49,063 nt of DNA from Rodentolepis nana (GCA_900617975.1 UZAE01012274.1:1-49063); one strand, 5' to 3'; numbered from the stretch's first letter, positions 11,701 through 26,700 are shown. Notes: generated by a model not told the origin, from the sequence alone. A program made the numbers and translations.

Positions 11701-14700
11701 GATTGGAGCAGGAGGGCAAATTGGGTTTGGTAAGTTGGTGCACTACTTATCGCCTATTGAAAAATTTGCCCAACTTTCTTAAACACTTTAGATTCGTACT
11801 ACTCTAATGATTTAAGTAGCCATTGTTATTTTCAGGTTGATACGCTAGAGGGATGGAGTCTTGTAGTTCCTTCTTCGCCTCGTTCCTTGTCAGTACCTCC
11901 AACTAGCGCTGGTGCTTCAGCAGACAGTGTTGAAACAACGCGGATGCTTCGTGTGTCTGCCGAAGATGCTGAATTCGCCCTAGGTCCACCAGCTGCAGTC
12001 CCGGGGAAGTCAATTTACTGGAGTGCTCCTGTGGAATATCTTGGAAAACAGTTGACTGGATATAGAGGTTACCTGGAAGTTATCACACGTTTCACCTCAC
12101 TAGTTATTCGCAAAACTACTGCATATGATAATTACACTGCTTCAAGAGTCTGGATAACTGAGCCGGACGTCGTTATTGAAGTAAGAATTATTCAAAATCA
12201 TTAATTACGGTATCAATTTAATTGATATTTTTGGCACGATTGATTGATGTTTTAATTAACATTGACAACTAAATAGAATAATTTTGGTAGCAAATGTAAA
12301 TTGAAAGCCTATTTCAGAGAAAACAGAAATATTATAGTGGTAGGCTTATAATGAATTTTAAAAAGTGTGGCATAAATTGAGGGGTTAGTTGTTCGTTTTG
12401 ATAACTCGATCGGCTTCTTTTTAAGACGGGGAGGTTATATTTTCGTTTTATCTTTGGTAAATAAACCATGAGTATCACTTACTCTATCATCTGTCTATCA
12501 AAATTTTGACCCATAGAAGTAATTATTCTTATTCTATTATTTACTTTTAGGGCCATGGAATTCGCCTTGGTTACACACCCTCTCCAGAGATGCGACAAAC
12601 TCATCGTGTACAACGTATTCAACTACACGAATCCAATTTCCGGGTACTGGTTGAAGCCGGCAATGGTGGTTTAGATCGAATTCCCATCCACCAAACCCAG
12701 GTTACCCGGAGCGGAAGACAGCAAATGTATCCAGACCCAGCATACAGACAAGAAAGGTAAGTGGCTCAACTACTGAATTGAATATGAGTAGAAATAAAAC
12801 CTTACAATATATATTTGACCAATTTAGCCCAAACAGATTGGATTACACAAAAGTTGGCCGACCAGCAACTGTGGTAGATATAATGACAGTACTTTCGAAT
12901 TTGACGAGACTCTACATTAAAGCAAAGTACACTGATGATCAGACATTTACCGAGTAAGTCCGTCTCATGTTAGTTGGCACGATATCAGGAATGGTTAAAT
13001 GAGATGAATCGTAACCTTTTCAGACTCCGACGGTTAGCAATGGAACGAGCAGAGCGGAAGAACGTTACACTAGGAGGACTTCCAGAAGGTATTCGTGGAA
13101 TTGAAGAGTGTCGGTGCCCCCCTGGACATCGTGGTACCTCTTGTGAAGAATGTGAACTCGGTTACTGGAGGGATCCCTCGGTCGGCCCTGCTGGTGTAGA
13201 CCAAACCGGTGCAATCGCTGCGTTTTTGGGATTAGTGAACCCTATCTTCAGGCGTGCTTGTGTTCCATGCGATTGCAATGGACGCGCTGATACTTGTGAC
13301 CCAAATACTGGACACTGTTTGGTAAGTAATTGAATGTCCCGATTTTATGGTATGAGAACATGATTCAATCTATTTGTACACTATTTTCGTTTACCTACGC
13401 TCATATCTCGTCTCTCAAGGTAGAATAGTAGATTCTATGTCTCTAATTTTTTTATCTGTCCATTTGTGACAGTGAATAAAATTCATGGACACGCTGAGCC
13501 GAAAATTCAGGACATCAAGTGGGTCTTTAAATCACGACCCTCGGATGCAATCTCATTTCGCAGTTACAGTTTACTTCTCCGTGTTCTATTTTTTCCTACT
13601 CGGAAATTGAGTTCGCTTTTAGAGAAATCCCATATTAGCGGCGTTCGGTGCTTATTGCAAAGTTATTTAATTTAAAAAAGTGAACAACGTTGTCTTTTGA
13701 TAACCAAATTAATAACCGAATGGCGATTGTCTACACTATTTAGAACATGGCACAGATCTTTAGGTTTCAACAAGTTATTTAGGTACTAACTTGTATAGGC
13801 AAATAGAAAATTTTTATTTACAGTGGCACGATTCAGATTCACAAATTCTCTCACATCTATCAGCTCCATTTCTTTTGTCCCAAAAATTAATTTTATTTCC
13901 AGTAACAGGACAAGAATTTTAGTGGCTTTCTGTTGTGTTGAAGTAGCCAATTTAATCGGAACTAAAATCTCACTTATGCGCCGTAATTAGGCAATAGAAG
14001 TGGGAACTTGGGTGTCACGGAATTCTACTTCATTTATGCTCCGGAAGCATCGGATCAATTTCTATTACAATCTGAACTCCGTTTGAGTTCGTCATGACGA
14101 AAGTGAATGAAAGGAAGGATAAATCAGATAGAAATGTGGCTGACTCATCCTCAAATGTTCGAAAGTCATACTGGCTAGTCATCTGATCAACTACAATTAA
14201 GAATACTGATCTTTGCTGTCTTAACACCCATTTTGGTCTTGTTTCCTTATCTTTTCAATGTTCTTTTTTGGTAAGCTTTCATGTCAACTCTTCTTCCGTT
14301 CATTTCTTCATTAGTTATCATTAAATTTCTCTATCTTTTTAAACTTTACTCTTCAATACACATCCAATAGGTAATTGCGTCATCGCAATTTTTCATATCC
14401 TTTGTCTGAAGTGCTGCTATTGCATTGCGATCCATCTAGACTAAAGCATACGAAAAATGAATGCCGACATAAAATTATGCTTTGCTATTATTGTTGAAAC
14501 AAATATTTTTAATGCGCCTCCAACTCTTAAGCCAATAAATTTTAATAATTGGACTGAGATCAAGGGAATTAATGAATATTTCCAGGAATTTCAAGGCGTA
14601 AAGAGGTGGAAGGTAATGACTGGACTCTTAGCAAGCATAATTTGGTTTCTGGGATTTAGTGTTCAGCTCTATTTTGCTTCTTTAGTTTGTTTATTCCATT

Positions 14701-17700
14701 TGTGTAAGAGTGCCTAATCGAATACCTTGCGGGTGCTTGAGAAAAACTTGTAAAATTCATCCTTGGTGCATTGGATTACCGAATATTGGTTTTCTTCATA
14801 GAAATTCGAAAATGTTAACTCACTATTCAATCTCTGCAATTTTCAACTTATCAGACTGCCAATCATTTGCTTCGAAGAAAATTCTACAAAACGAAATTTT
14901 GAGTTGCTTGTCGTCTCTTTCTAAAGAGTGGAGTATTTTTATTGAAAGAAAAATTTTAAATCTTTGAGAAACGCTAAGATACTTTTACATTTTCGCTATT
15001 TTCCTTCAGAACTGCAAATACAACACCTTCGGTCCAAAGTGTGAACAATGTGCTCCAGGATTCCACGTTGATCCTACCAAGTTTGGATCGGACATCTGTC
15101 AACCTTGTGAATGTCCATCAGTTCTGAATCAGAAGACAAATTCCTGTGTTGCCCTGTCTCCTGGAGATTTGGGAACTTTTGGTATCTCTGCTGAAAAACC
15201 ATACGCATGTCTGGACTGCGAGGACAAGTAAGTGGATTTAAAATACTTCAAAAGTCTTTCATTCATTGGTGTTATCTGTCTATATGGGTAAACTTAATCA
15301 ATCACCCAGTGAAATTAGAATTATCAAAGTTCAGTTATGATTCGACCTTTGATTAAAGAGAGTTTATAATAAATAAATTAAGGCTATCGGATCATACGAA
15401 GGATTAGTTGTTCCTAATTAGCCAATCAATAAATTCGACTAAAAGAAAATTCCAGATTTCCTCACCTGAGTGATTGGCCTTCCATAGAATCAATTGGATA
15501 GGATTGAGCTCAAAATAAGAATTCTAATGAGGAATTTTACCCACCAGCATATAGTGATGAAGCAGGGGACAGTTGCTTTAGAGTTGTACTATCTCAAACT
15601 CAGGATTTCATTTAAATTATTGAATTATGGTGCTTCATAACAATATCGATTTCTTAGTCCTTGGGTCACCTCTTCAATTGAGGGTGGAGGGGAGTAAATG
15701 GCAGTCAGTTTCTAGGTAAATTAGAGCCAACTCTCTAGCACTGAGCTTTGGAAAAGACCAAAATGAATCTAACGGAAACCTGATTAACATTGCGTTCATA
15801 TTTTCCCTACTCTGTCCGCTTCAGTTTAAACTATATTTCATATTCCGCTATTTAGTACCCGAGGCCAGTTCTGTGAATCCTGTGTCGAAATGTACTACGG
15901 AAACCCATTGCTTGGTCAACCTTGCCGACACTGTGATTGCGGTCCCATGGCAACTGGCTGTGACAGTATCACAGGAGAATGCCAATGTGGTCATTACACA
16001 ACTGGACCTCGGTGCACTGAGTGTGCATTCGGTAGTCATGGTGACCCAAGCAAAGGGGAACCCTGTACCCGTAAGCATACTCTTTCTACAGCACATAATT
16101 GATAATAGGAAAGGATAACGTATTATGCTATTCTACTCCTCTTCAGCTTGTGGTTGCCATCCATTGGGAAGTCAAAGCATTGAATGTGACAAGGACACTG
16201 GTCTTTGTCTCTGTCGTCTATTCTATGAAGGTCGCCATTGCGATCGATGCGTTGCTGGTCGTGGAAATGTGGACGCTGGATGTCCACTATGCAACTGTGA
16301 CCCCCTGGGCTCAGTACCTCAACAGTATGCATCGTGTGACCCAGTTACTGGACAGTGCACTTGTAAACCCGGTGTTGGCGGTACTCTTGAATGTGATAGA
16401 TGTGCTGATGGATACTACAACCTTGGGAGTAACGGATGTCAAAGTCAGTATCTTTCTGAATTACTAACGATGCATTACATGTTGATTTCTATTAGTGAGA
16501 CTCGATTTGTAAGTCAACACTAGATGTGTAAGAAGTAAAATAGAAATGTAAACTAATGTTTAAGTGCCAGAAAGGGTGATTTAGTGATTTAATTACTAGA
16601 TGGACAGTTATTGCAAATATATATATAGATTTCGATTTCTTTCTCACACATTACTTAAGATAGTTATAATGACACAAACAAAATGATAAAATTGTTGATT
16701 TCAGAATGTGACTGTTCAAATCGGGCACTCTCGACTGCTTGCCATCCAACTTCTGGTCAGTGCGAATGCGGAAACAATGTGGTTGGGCAAAAATGCGATC
16801 GCTGCTTGGTAAGCTAACCAAGTGTACTTTCCCAGCATTTCAACGGCGCTTGACATATTGACTAATCCTGATTTTATTAGATGGGCCACTATTGGAATGG
16901 AAGTGAACCAAATTGTCGCCCTTGTGACTGTGGTCCGGGTGCAATAGCCAATAAGGAATGTGACTTGTATTCTGGCCAATGCCGTTGCGCCCCGTATGTG
17001 ACTGGTCGACGCTGTGACCAATGCCAAACAGGCTTTTGGGGACCATCACCTAGTGGTTGTCAACGTAAGTAGCCACCTATTTCTAGATTAGTTAATTGTA
17101 ATTTAATGTACCAAGGAATTTAATCGTGCTATTGTAGGTTGCCCTCAATGTCCAAATGGTCGGGTCTGCGATCAGTTGACCGGAAAATGCATTTGTCCGC
17201 CAAATACAATAGGAGACCGATGTGAAGCATGCAGTCCCCATTCATATGACTACAACCCAGCTCTTGGATGCAAAGTAAAGATAATTCTCAGGATAATTCT
17301 TGAATTTGTTACATTTGCCATGTAATTGCAATATGATTACTTCAGGATTGCAACTGTTCCGCTATTGGTTCGGATGACTCTACTGGAGATTGTGATCTTA
17401 TAACTGGCCAATGTGCTTGTAAGAGCGGTTTCGCCGGTCGTGCCTGTGACGAATGTGCTCCTGGTTACTATGGCTATCCTGACTGTAAGCCCTGTATGTG
17501 CAGTCTGGAAGGGACCCTTCGTAATTCTAGCAATGGAGATCAAATCACCTGTGATCCAATTACTGGTGCCTGTCTCTGCAAGGCTAATGTTGAGGTGATA
17601 TTTCCGAACTTAAGATAAATTTTCAAATAAAAATATGTACGTTAAAAGGTTAGTTTGTCTCTTTTAGGGAGAGAAGTGTGACAAGTGCATAGCCGGATCA

Positions 17701-20700
17701 TTCGGGATTAGTGCTGATTATCCATTGGGTTGTTACGCTTGTTTCTGTTTCCCAACATCTCAATCAGCTCAATGCGAACAACTCAAAGGCTTCCGATCGG
17801 TTCCAGAAGCTCCACGCCGTCTTCAGGTACAGGTTTTTTTTGAATTTTTTAAATTTCTCTTTATGCACGACTTTTATTTATTCTTTTCTAATAGCTGGTG
17901 GACACTGACAATCAATACTTGCCGGGTGGTCCAAACGTTGACCTTCGCTTGACCTCAGAGGTCAGTCAGGGATCAAGTGAGCTGCCTGATTTGACGGTTG
18001 GACAAAATCAGTTCAAATGGAGATTCTCAAAGAGTATGCCTACATATCTTATTTTACCTGATGTGAAAGGACCTCATGCAAGTTAATCAATTAAGCGTTT
18101 AATTGTCTTAATATTCACTAACCTCGTTTTATTTCTACTATAGACCCGTAGCTATGGATCTATCTTTGTGGAAATTCATGCAGACTGCTTGCCAACGGGT
18201 AACTGTGGTCAAGAATATCCATCCACCGTTTTGCAGAATCGTGGAAGGCCTACCACAGATCGAACAGTACTAGAAGATCCTCAGAAGATATTTGCTCGAA
18301 TGACGGCCCTTAATGGACAATTGGAGTTTGAATACCAGCCAGAGGTAAGATATCATTGTATTCTTTGTAGAAAATCTGCTTTATTGGTTATTAAAGGTAT
18401 CAATTGTTGATTTTCCTAGGATCTCCCAGCTCAGACCGCCGTGCCTGGTGGTGACCTGGGTGCGCAGTACAACACCATTTGGATGAGGGAGGCGGATTGG
18501 GTCCTTACTCGCATTCATTCTCAACATCTTCGAGTTAGACCTAGCCGTGCAGCACTTATGCTGGCTCTAACCAATATAACTACGTTCTCTGTACGATTGA
18601 CAACTTCGGGTATACCCCTCAAGGCTATTAGGTAATTGCGTTGAAAGCCCTCCAAATGTCGCTTTCTCCCTAAAAATTATAATGGTCCATTATTTAGATA
18701 AGATGTAGCGATGTTGTCTGCCAAGTGATATTAAATTGGAATAAATTTTCATCTTCCTAAATCTAGTGTGAACTATCGAACAAGAACTGCCAAGAGCGAA
18801 ACGCTAACCCAACTTGGTACCCCAATCACCACCATAGAAAAATGTATTTGCAATAACACAGCATCAAAGGGTGATCACTGTGAGGTGGGTATAGCGCTCT
18901 TGATATTAAGTAGTATGGTATTTATGTTTAAATTGCAATTGGATTCCTTTTCCAGTTGGCTGACGAACTTAACTACTTCCCACCAATCACCATTAAACCT
19001 GGACCGGATGGAACTTACTTTGATGATCTTGTTGATATTACGAAACCATCAGAGAATGGTACAATTGCTGCAGGAGGAAGTGAGTTGTATTGCATAAATG
19101 AACGCAGTCTATAACCCCATGTTTCTGAATCGATTATCATTTGATGCACCATTTTAGAGCCAAGCTTTAAAATTGAAGGCGGAAGTGTCTTAAAATGTGA
19201 ATGCAATGGAATGTCGAGTGAATGTGATTCAGAAACTGGTTTCTGCTTAAACTGTGAAGGAAACACAGCTGGCGCACATTGTGAAATCTGCACGGAGGGT
19301 TACATGGGTGATCCAACCAAGGGCATCCCCTGTGAAAAGTGTCCTTGTCCTAGTGAGAATGCCAAGTAAGTTTTGCAATTCAATGCACAAATGTAATTTG
19401 ATGACGAGTTAACTAATGAACTTAATGGGTATTTTAATTGGCTACAGTTTTGCAAAAACCTGCCGCATAATTGGACAGACTGGCTCATACGTATGTGAGT
19501 GCCTTCCAGGATATGCTGGCCAGTTATGTGATAGATGCGCTACCGGCTACTATGGAGATCCTTTGAATTTGATCCCTTGTAAGAAATGCGAATGTAATCC
19601 GGCCGGATCACAGCATCAGAATTGCAACATGAAGACAGGTCAATGCGTCTGTTTGCGCGGAATAACTGGAAGACAGTGTGATGAATGTTCACCCGGACAT
19701 GTGGTCGATGGGGGCCGATGTATTGGTAAGCTACTTGAATCAGATTTAAGTGGTTGGTTTAGCGTTTTTTGCCAGTGTCTCAGTAGGCAATAGTTAATAT
19801 TGATCCTAAATATTGTAAATGATTATCTTATTGGACCAACGTAAATAGATTGGACATATCGCTAACACATTATTACCTTAGACTGTCGTGGTGAATGTAC
19901 TGGTGAACTCTTGGAACGAGCAGCTGAGGTGAGTGATGAAATCGACAGAATCGATCTAACAGAGCTAGCCAATCAGGGTTTGGCTGATCTACAAAACCGA
20001 ACAGACAAGCTCCTTGATCGTTACGAATCAGCTGGTAAAACTCTAAACGCTGAACGAGATCTTATCGAACGGGCTTCTAAGATCACTTCTGACTTGGCAC
20101 GGATCTCACTCAGCGTAGTGACAACTCTTCCATCAACTGTCAAAGATATCAATGAAGCTTCGTGCTTAGCTGCCAATGCTACCAACCAATTTTCGAGGGA
20201 TATCGTGAGTCTTGAACGCAAGTTCAACGATTGGATCCAGTCAATGAGAAATCTCAAACCTGGACAAGTGGATGAGGCTCTCATACAATATTGGCATCAA
20301 ACGGCACGTCTGATTCGTCAAGAAATTGCTAGAATTGACCTTGCACCAACAAATGAATGGGCTAATAAGATGCTTGAAGATGTCAAGAGATCAGAGGAAC
20401 AGTTAGCTATGATAATCAAGCGTGCCTCTAGTGCTGACTTTGGATCAAAGATCGATCGATTGATCTACTATCAGAAACTACAGGATTCGCACCTGACCTC
20501 TCAATTAGAACAGCTTTACTTAATGGGCAATCAGACGCAACGTGGACTGGTAACACTTAAAACAACTACCCTAATTTTGAGTTGATATTTGAGAAATATT
20601 TTATGGAGTATTGTAAAATTTCAGGATGAAATCTTGAGCATTCATGACATGATCGATACCACTAGCGGTGGGGCTCTGGATAATCTCAGAATTAATCAAA

Positions 20701-23700
20701 GCCGCTTTGAAGAGGAACTGAATTCGCTTAAGAGTAATGCTTCTGATTACCAAGAACCAACCATGACTGAAATCAATCGACTATCAGATATCTTGGAGAA
20801 CACCCAGAAATTCGCTGAGGTTAGTTCAGAGATTTGTAAACAATTTGTGATGACTGAAAAGAAAAATACAATGCTTTTTATTAGATATCAGAAACGGTAC
20901 CACCTGATGTAATTAGCAAGGCTCATTCCCTTAAAACGACAAAAGATAGAATTCTAGCTGCTTTGGACCGTCCAGGTGTTGATCAAACTCTCGGAGTGCG
21001 TGAAACGTACAAGAAAATTGCTGACACTATTTTGGAAGCTCGAAACATCACAGATGAATCCATGAAAGCTATTGAAGCTAGTGGTGGCGAAGGTGTTTCC
21101 ACTAATTCGATTGAAGCTTCCCTTGCTGATATCACGAAACGTCATGATCAAACTACGGTGAGTCCTTGCAAGAGTATCCTTTCCATACATATCACGTCAT
21201 TTTTTATCTTCGATGAAATCATTATCTTATCTTGATAGGATCGTGTACAACGTTTGAGCGACCGATTGAATGATGAGAAACTTATCGTTGCAGCAAATGC
21301 CGATCGAATTGCGGCACTCAAGAAATCATTTGGGGACATCAATGCTGTTCTCCAGCGCACTCTTGAGGCCTCGAAGCTTACCACTGATCGAGTTAACAAG
21401 CAACTTCTTCCACTTGTCACTTTGACCCGACCTCAACTAGACGCTCTTGCTGTTGAAATAGAAGATGCTAGAAAACGTTTTGACGCCATCGACAAGGAGG
21501 TGAAAGTGATTGAAAAGCAATTTAACGAAATGGAAGGAACCGCAAATATGGCAGGTGGGATTAACAACGACTGAAATTAAATCCATATGTACATCCTATG
21601 TTCACTATTAAGAACTTCCTTCCCTCTTTTAGTTGATCAGGCTAATTCAACACAGAAGAGACTACTGGATGCCATTTTAGCTACAGAAGAACGTGTTGAG
21701 ACAGTAGATCGAAAGATGGCTGATGCACGTCGAATGGCTTCTATAGCTAGATCACTCCTTGATCTAATCTACGGTAGCCTGGGTAAAGATCCAATTCCTC
21801 TGAGGCTGAATGGAGGTGGTGACTGTATCTATACTCTGATACCCTACCATGCAACCAAGAGTCGTGTCTTTGACATGGAGTTCTGGTTTGCTCCAGCTCT
21901 TCAGCGTATCTCTGGTAGCACTGGATCAGCAACTGGTATTCGAACGAATTCTGTTCTCTTGGTTGGAAGACGTGCTTTTCCGGCTAGAACAAGCATGTTC
22001 GCAATCACCTTGGAATCGAATGGAAATCTTAGATTCTCTTGGTCGCAACCTGAAGTAGTTGGTGGGGAGTTGGGTGTTGAAATTGGACCTTTGAATGGTT
22101 CCAACACCAATAGAGTAAGTCTTTACAGTGTAACTTAAATAGAGAGTTATTGTAAAGTAAGATTCTTATACGTCGATGTAATACTGGGACGTCTAGTTTC
22201 TTCTGCCTCTACCAATATGCCCACAGGACTCGGGGTCACAGGACAGAAATTCGATCTCTCTAATGTATTTCTTTAGTATATCGAAGAATAATTACCATTG
22301 GGCTACTTTAAGACCTTATTCTGGTTTGGTTATCCTTTAAGAACATGGGTATTCTAGCTTTGAACACCGTGTCGGTACGATAGCAGAGCTCTTTACATAG
22401 TAATCGTATTTGAATTTAAAATAAGTAGATAATTAACTAAAGCGTCCATACATTTTAAACCATGATATATACTTTTTAAACTTTTATTCGCATAATTCTC
22501 TCTTAAGAACTCACCTTATTTGGGTATCAAATTGTTTAAACTTTAGGTTCGTGTGACTGCTATTTCTGGTCGGGTAGACCTTTACCTTCAAGAGATCCCC
22601 AAAGATCGTGAAAACCTCGAGGGTCTTCCAATCCACCATGTCAACTACACAGACGAAAGCGAAGGAGAATCTTTAACAACTGGTCTTCTCCTGGACAATC
22701 AACTAGAGCTGCGTGTTGGTGGAGCTTTCCACAGCGTGAATTCTGGTGGTTCGAATTCGCCTCCAATGGAGACTTGGGGTGAAGGTGGTGCAGAAGAAAT
22801 GTGGAATCGATTGGTCAAGATGGAACACGCGAAAGGTTGTCTGTATGAGCTTAAGATCTCTGGACATCGCTTAGGTTTCCCAGACTTCGCCAAGGCTGAT
22901 TCAGCTTGTCTACAACAGACCGAAGACTTTTGCAAAATGTAGGTCGAAATCAGTTATGCTTAATCCACTTTGCTTTTAAGTTATATCATGCAGGAAGTAA
23001 ACTAGTACTGATTTATCTTCCAGTCACACTAACTTCCGTCCATTTGTTCGTGGTGGCTACACATGGGACAAATCTGCACCCCTTGATAAGGGTCTTGAGA
23101 TAACCCCATCGAGGAAACGACCTCAACTATCTCCAGCGGATTCAAGTGGTTCCGCACATGGAGTCTCTCTTGAGTACATGCAACTTTTCGATTTCGGAGC
23201 CGCTGATTCATATGCTCGCATCACAAGCTATGATCACCTCTCACCCTGTGACAGAAATCGCAATATTCACCTTCAAAAACTTGCTCCTCAAAAGGCTAAC
23301 AGTATGGTTCTGACGTTCTACAACTATCGTGAGGTTTGTACTTCGTCTGTGCTAAAATATCTGTCCTCCTATGATCAATATGCAACCTAAAATGATAATA
23401 TTCTTTCTAGGATTATGGTATTACGATCGAGAGCACGGGTGTCGAATTGATTTGGAGTCGTTGGCAAGGTAATCTAAAGGGTGGAATGGGTCAAAGAGCT
23501 CGTGGTATCAGGACGAATCCTGTGACACAAATTGCACCTAACTTCTGGACCCTGGAAGAACCGATGGCCCAAGATTGTGCTCTAGCGAAGGAGGATGACT
23601 ATGTCTTCTTCGTTGGTGGAATTCCTCCGGGACATTTTGAATTGAGAAAAGCTATGAAGGAGTATGTTAAGTGCTTTTTGTTTGCTTAACTTGTGTTGCG

Positions 23701-26700
23701 TCGAGCACTATACGACTTCTAGTAATTAGGTTTTGGTAGCGTGATATGGTACTTTAGATTTATGTATTCTTAGGTTTAAAGTTGTTTATTAAATTGAGGT
23801 ATTCGTGCTTTCTGGATCTGTGTTTTGATTCGTTACGCATGTAAAAAGTGGTGAATAATCTTTATGCTAATGAGTATTATTTTTAGAACAGTGACAGCTT
23901 AGAAGTCACCAAGGCAAGGTATTCAAAACTGCTAAACTATAATATTGACGAAATGTATCTTTAATAAGACAGAAAGAATGATTACGTGGGTATAAGTATG
24001 ACAGGGCAGAGGAAAGAGTAGTAAATGGAAGATTTCGTTCATTCACCATCTTTGAACAGTTGAAAATGTATGGGGGGGGGCTATGTCGCCTCAAGTCGAC
24101 GAAAATATAGGGTAGTAATTGTGATATGGGCATCTATAACTTTTACTTTTCAACAAGTTTAATGTTAAATTTTAGGCTTTAAGCCTATATTTTCCTTATC
24201 ACCTTGACTTTTAAGAACCTACTGTTTATAGCTACGGATTATCAACAAACGGATTTAGAGGACGTATCGGTTTAAGTACATTGGGAGACAATCTTCCTGG
24301 TTCAATTTTGATTGATTCCTACACCAAAACACCCATCCGTAATTATGGTGACACAAGATTCGCTGACATTCGGCAAACGGAGGAAGCTTATGTTGTGGTA
24401 TGCATACGTTTCACCATTTTAATGTAGATCATCGTAATTGGTTTACTCTGATTTTTGATGTTACATTTATCCAATAGGCAAACACTGCACCAACCAATCA
24501 ATACTGCCTCACACTCATGCCTCTAGCCAACCCCTCTAGCTTTGAACTCAAACCCACCAAGTTCTCAGTCCCGTGGTTACCTGAAATCAGTATGACCGTT
24601 CGCTTCAGACCAGTTGGAAATGATGAAATCAATCTACTCCGAATGCAAGTCTCAGAGGTAAAGGCTAAAATTCATATCCTCTTAAGTGAAAATGGTAGCA
24701 GATGCAATATATTTTTCGCATATAATCTATAGCAGAATAACCTTTGGTTCCGAGTCTGGTTGACACCTGACCTGAGGGTTGGAATTGCTATTCCAAGCGA
24801 TCCATCGAAGTTTATCACCCGCGAAATTTTCGGAGCACCAGTTATCAGAGATCCGGCAAACAACTTGGCTGCTTTGAAGGCACGTGAGGCCCAGGTCTTC
24901 GATCAACCTCTTTTCACAGAATCAGTTCTCACCATTAAATTCTCTGGCCAAGACAACACCATGTTAGTGATCGAGTTATACAATCGATTAATCAAAGACA
25001 AATTTTTGAAGTAAATCCTCTATCTGTTGTAGACTAACAGTTTTATTCGACCAACGTCCAGTACAAACATGGACACTAAGTCAAAAAATTCCAAAATCTG
25101 ATGTCCTACAGGTCTATGTCGGTCCTGAATTGAATACTCTTTCGTATAGCGAGTTCTCAATTAGCAATCTGGTCATTGGAAGAAAGTGAGTATTGGAACA
25201 CAAAGTGTATTTACATTTCCACAGAAAAAGAAATAGTAAGAAAATAAATTCACTTTCAGTCGGGTGGACTTCGCGGCTGAAATGGTTGATTCTTTGCGTG
25301 ACAAGCCATTCTACAGATTTGGTGAATGCGGTAGCCAACTTCGACCCAGATTTGTGGCTCTTCCAGTTGAAAGTTCTCCATCAGCCTCATCTGAATTCGT
25401 CTATCAAGGTCTCGATCTTCCGCAACCACCGTCTGGACGTCGTGTTCGGTCCATATTCGAAGATTGTGGTGATGTTAATCCTCAAGTCTGTGAAGCTATT
25501 AGTGAGAATGTTACAAAAGAATGGCCCAGCATTATTCACTCCCTCCTGTCACCAAAACCATCTCGACGAGTTCGAGTTCGTAGCATGCAATTCACTGGTA
25601 ATGGACAGAGTTCAAAGGTAGAGGTCGCTGATATTTGATCAGTTTGTGTCCATAAATAGATAATTATGTTTTTTGTGTACTTTAGAATTGCCGGGACTCT
25701 CAGAGTCCATCTGCTTGGTTCAACGGTGAGGCCAATTGGGAACTTCAAAATATTCGCACTATTCTCAATGGGAAACTGTAAATCAGTAGATTTCACTCTT
25801 ATATCTAACCCACCCTTTCGTTTGGAGATGATAAATTCTTTTCTGCTAGTGATTTCCGCGTTTCTATTGGTTTCCGTGTGCGTTCTGTTGGCGTTTCAAA
25901 GGACACCGTTGGCTTATTGGCTACCTTCAACTTCGGGTTCAAGGCTGGAGAACTTTTTATCGTTCTCAGCGAGCGCAAGGTACACCTGGTAATTGAAAGT
26001 GGGGCCGATGGGAACACTGACTTCTATTGGTCCTCACCACCACTTGATCTTCGAAGCAACGCTTGGCATCGACTTGAGCTTCTTCCTGTCAGCATGCAAA
26101 CTAGCGATTCTCAAAATGGCGTTCAAATCACTAAGATGAGGGTACATTTCAAACTTGCATTTTACTAACCTTGAGTTCTAACCTTTTCAACGTAATGGGA
26201 GGAGTGGACATCAGAATACAGTAAACAGTTGGCTAGTTCAAATAATGACTTGAGAGGGGGGGGGGAGAATTGATGAAGGTAAAAAAGTTGGAGATGAAAG
26301 TGCCAAAATGAACGGCATTCCTTCTTAAATATGAATTCGCTGGGTCGTGTGTTTTTTATCAAACGTTGGGCTGATTTTCCATATCTAAATCCAATTTTTG
26401 TCGAAATTGGAAATAGGCATTAAACCTGATTAATAAGGACGTTCATTAAAGAACACCTTGTTGATAGGAGAGACAGTAACAAATAAAACTTCCTTTAAAT
26501 AGAATGTATTAGTCGAAAGTGAGAGGAAGCGACCATAATGTCATAGAGTTCATAATGCTCTAGCATATCCTAACATATTTTCCTACTTGTCCATACTACT
26601 CCACTTGAAGGCTTGTGTGCTTCTCTTTGGGCTTGCGAGGTCATAAGCTCTATTTCAGATGATCCATAAAAAAGTGCTTGATGTCTTACGACAAATATCC

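Larger units (their letters stand above)
21785..25617 (+). other. Laminin: LG1-LG3 and linker (exons 37-45)
   Basis: Exons: 21785-22114 (rest of exon 37), 22547-22938, 23024-23333, 23411-23661, 24232-24397, 24478-24657, 24733-24962, 25033-25185, 25260-25617. Three LG sandwiches are visible from repeated patterns ([36 protein letters not shown]). Each has a terminal C...C or GRIG/VIGR-type strand. In vertebrates LG1-3 carry integrin binding. The linker to LG4 has two basic RxxR-like motifs. Exon 43 has a tandem AGCAG acceptor (24731-24735). Confidence 0.82.

Noticed and set aside
12974..13023. Extending laminin exon 17 upstream to the CAG at 12988 (adds [11 protein letters not shown])
   Set aside because: The exon 16 donor (GAGTAAGT) is phase 2; that acceptor shifts the frame into a stop. 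The TTTTCAG at 13017-13023 restores the frame and the expected L4-LE sequence.
15848..16332. Several 60-130 codon ORFs opposite or out of frame with laminin exons 19-24
   Set aside because: They are shadows of the cysteine-rich LE coding sequence, whose spliced frame is fully continuous.
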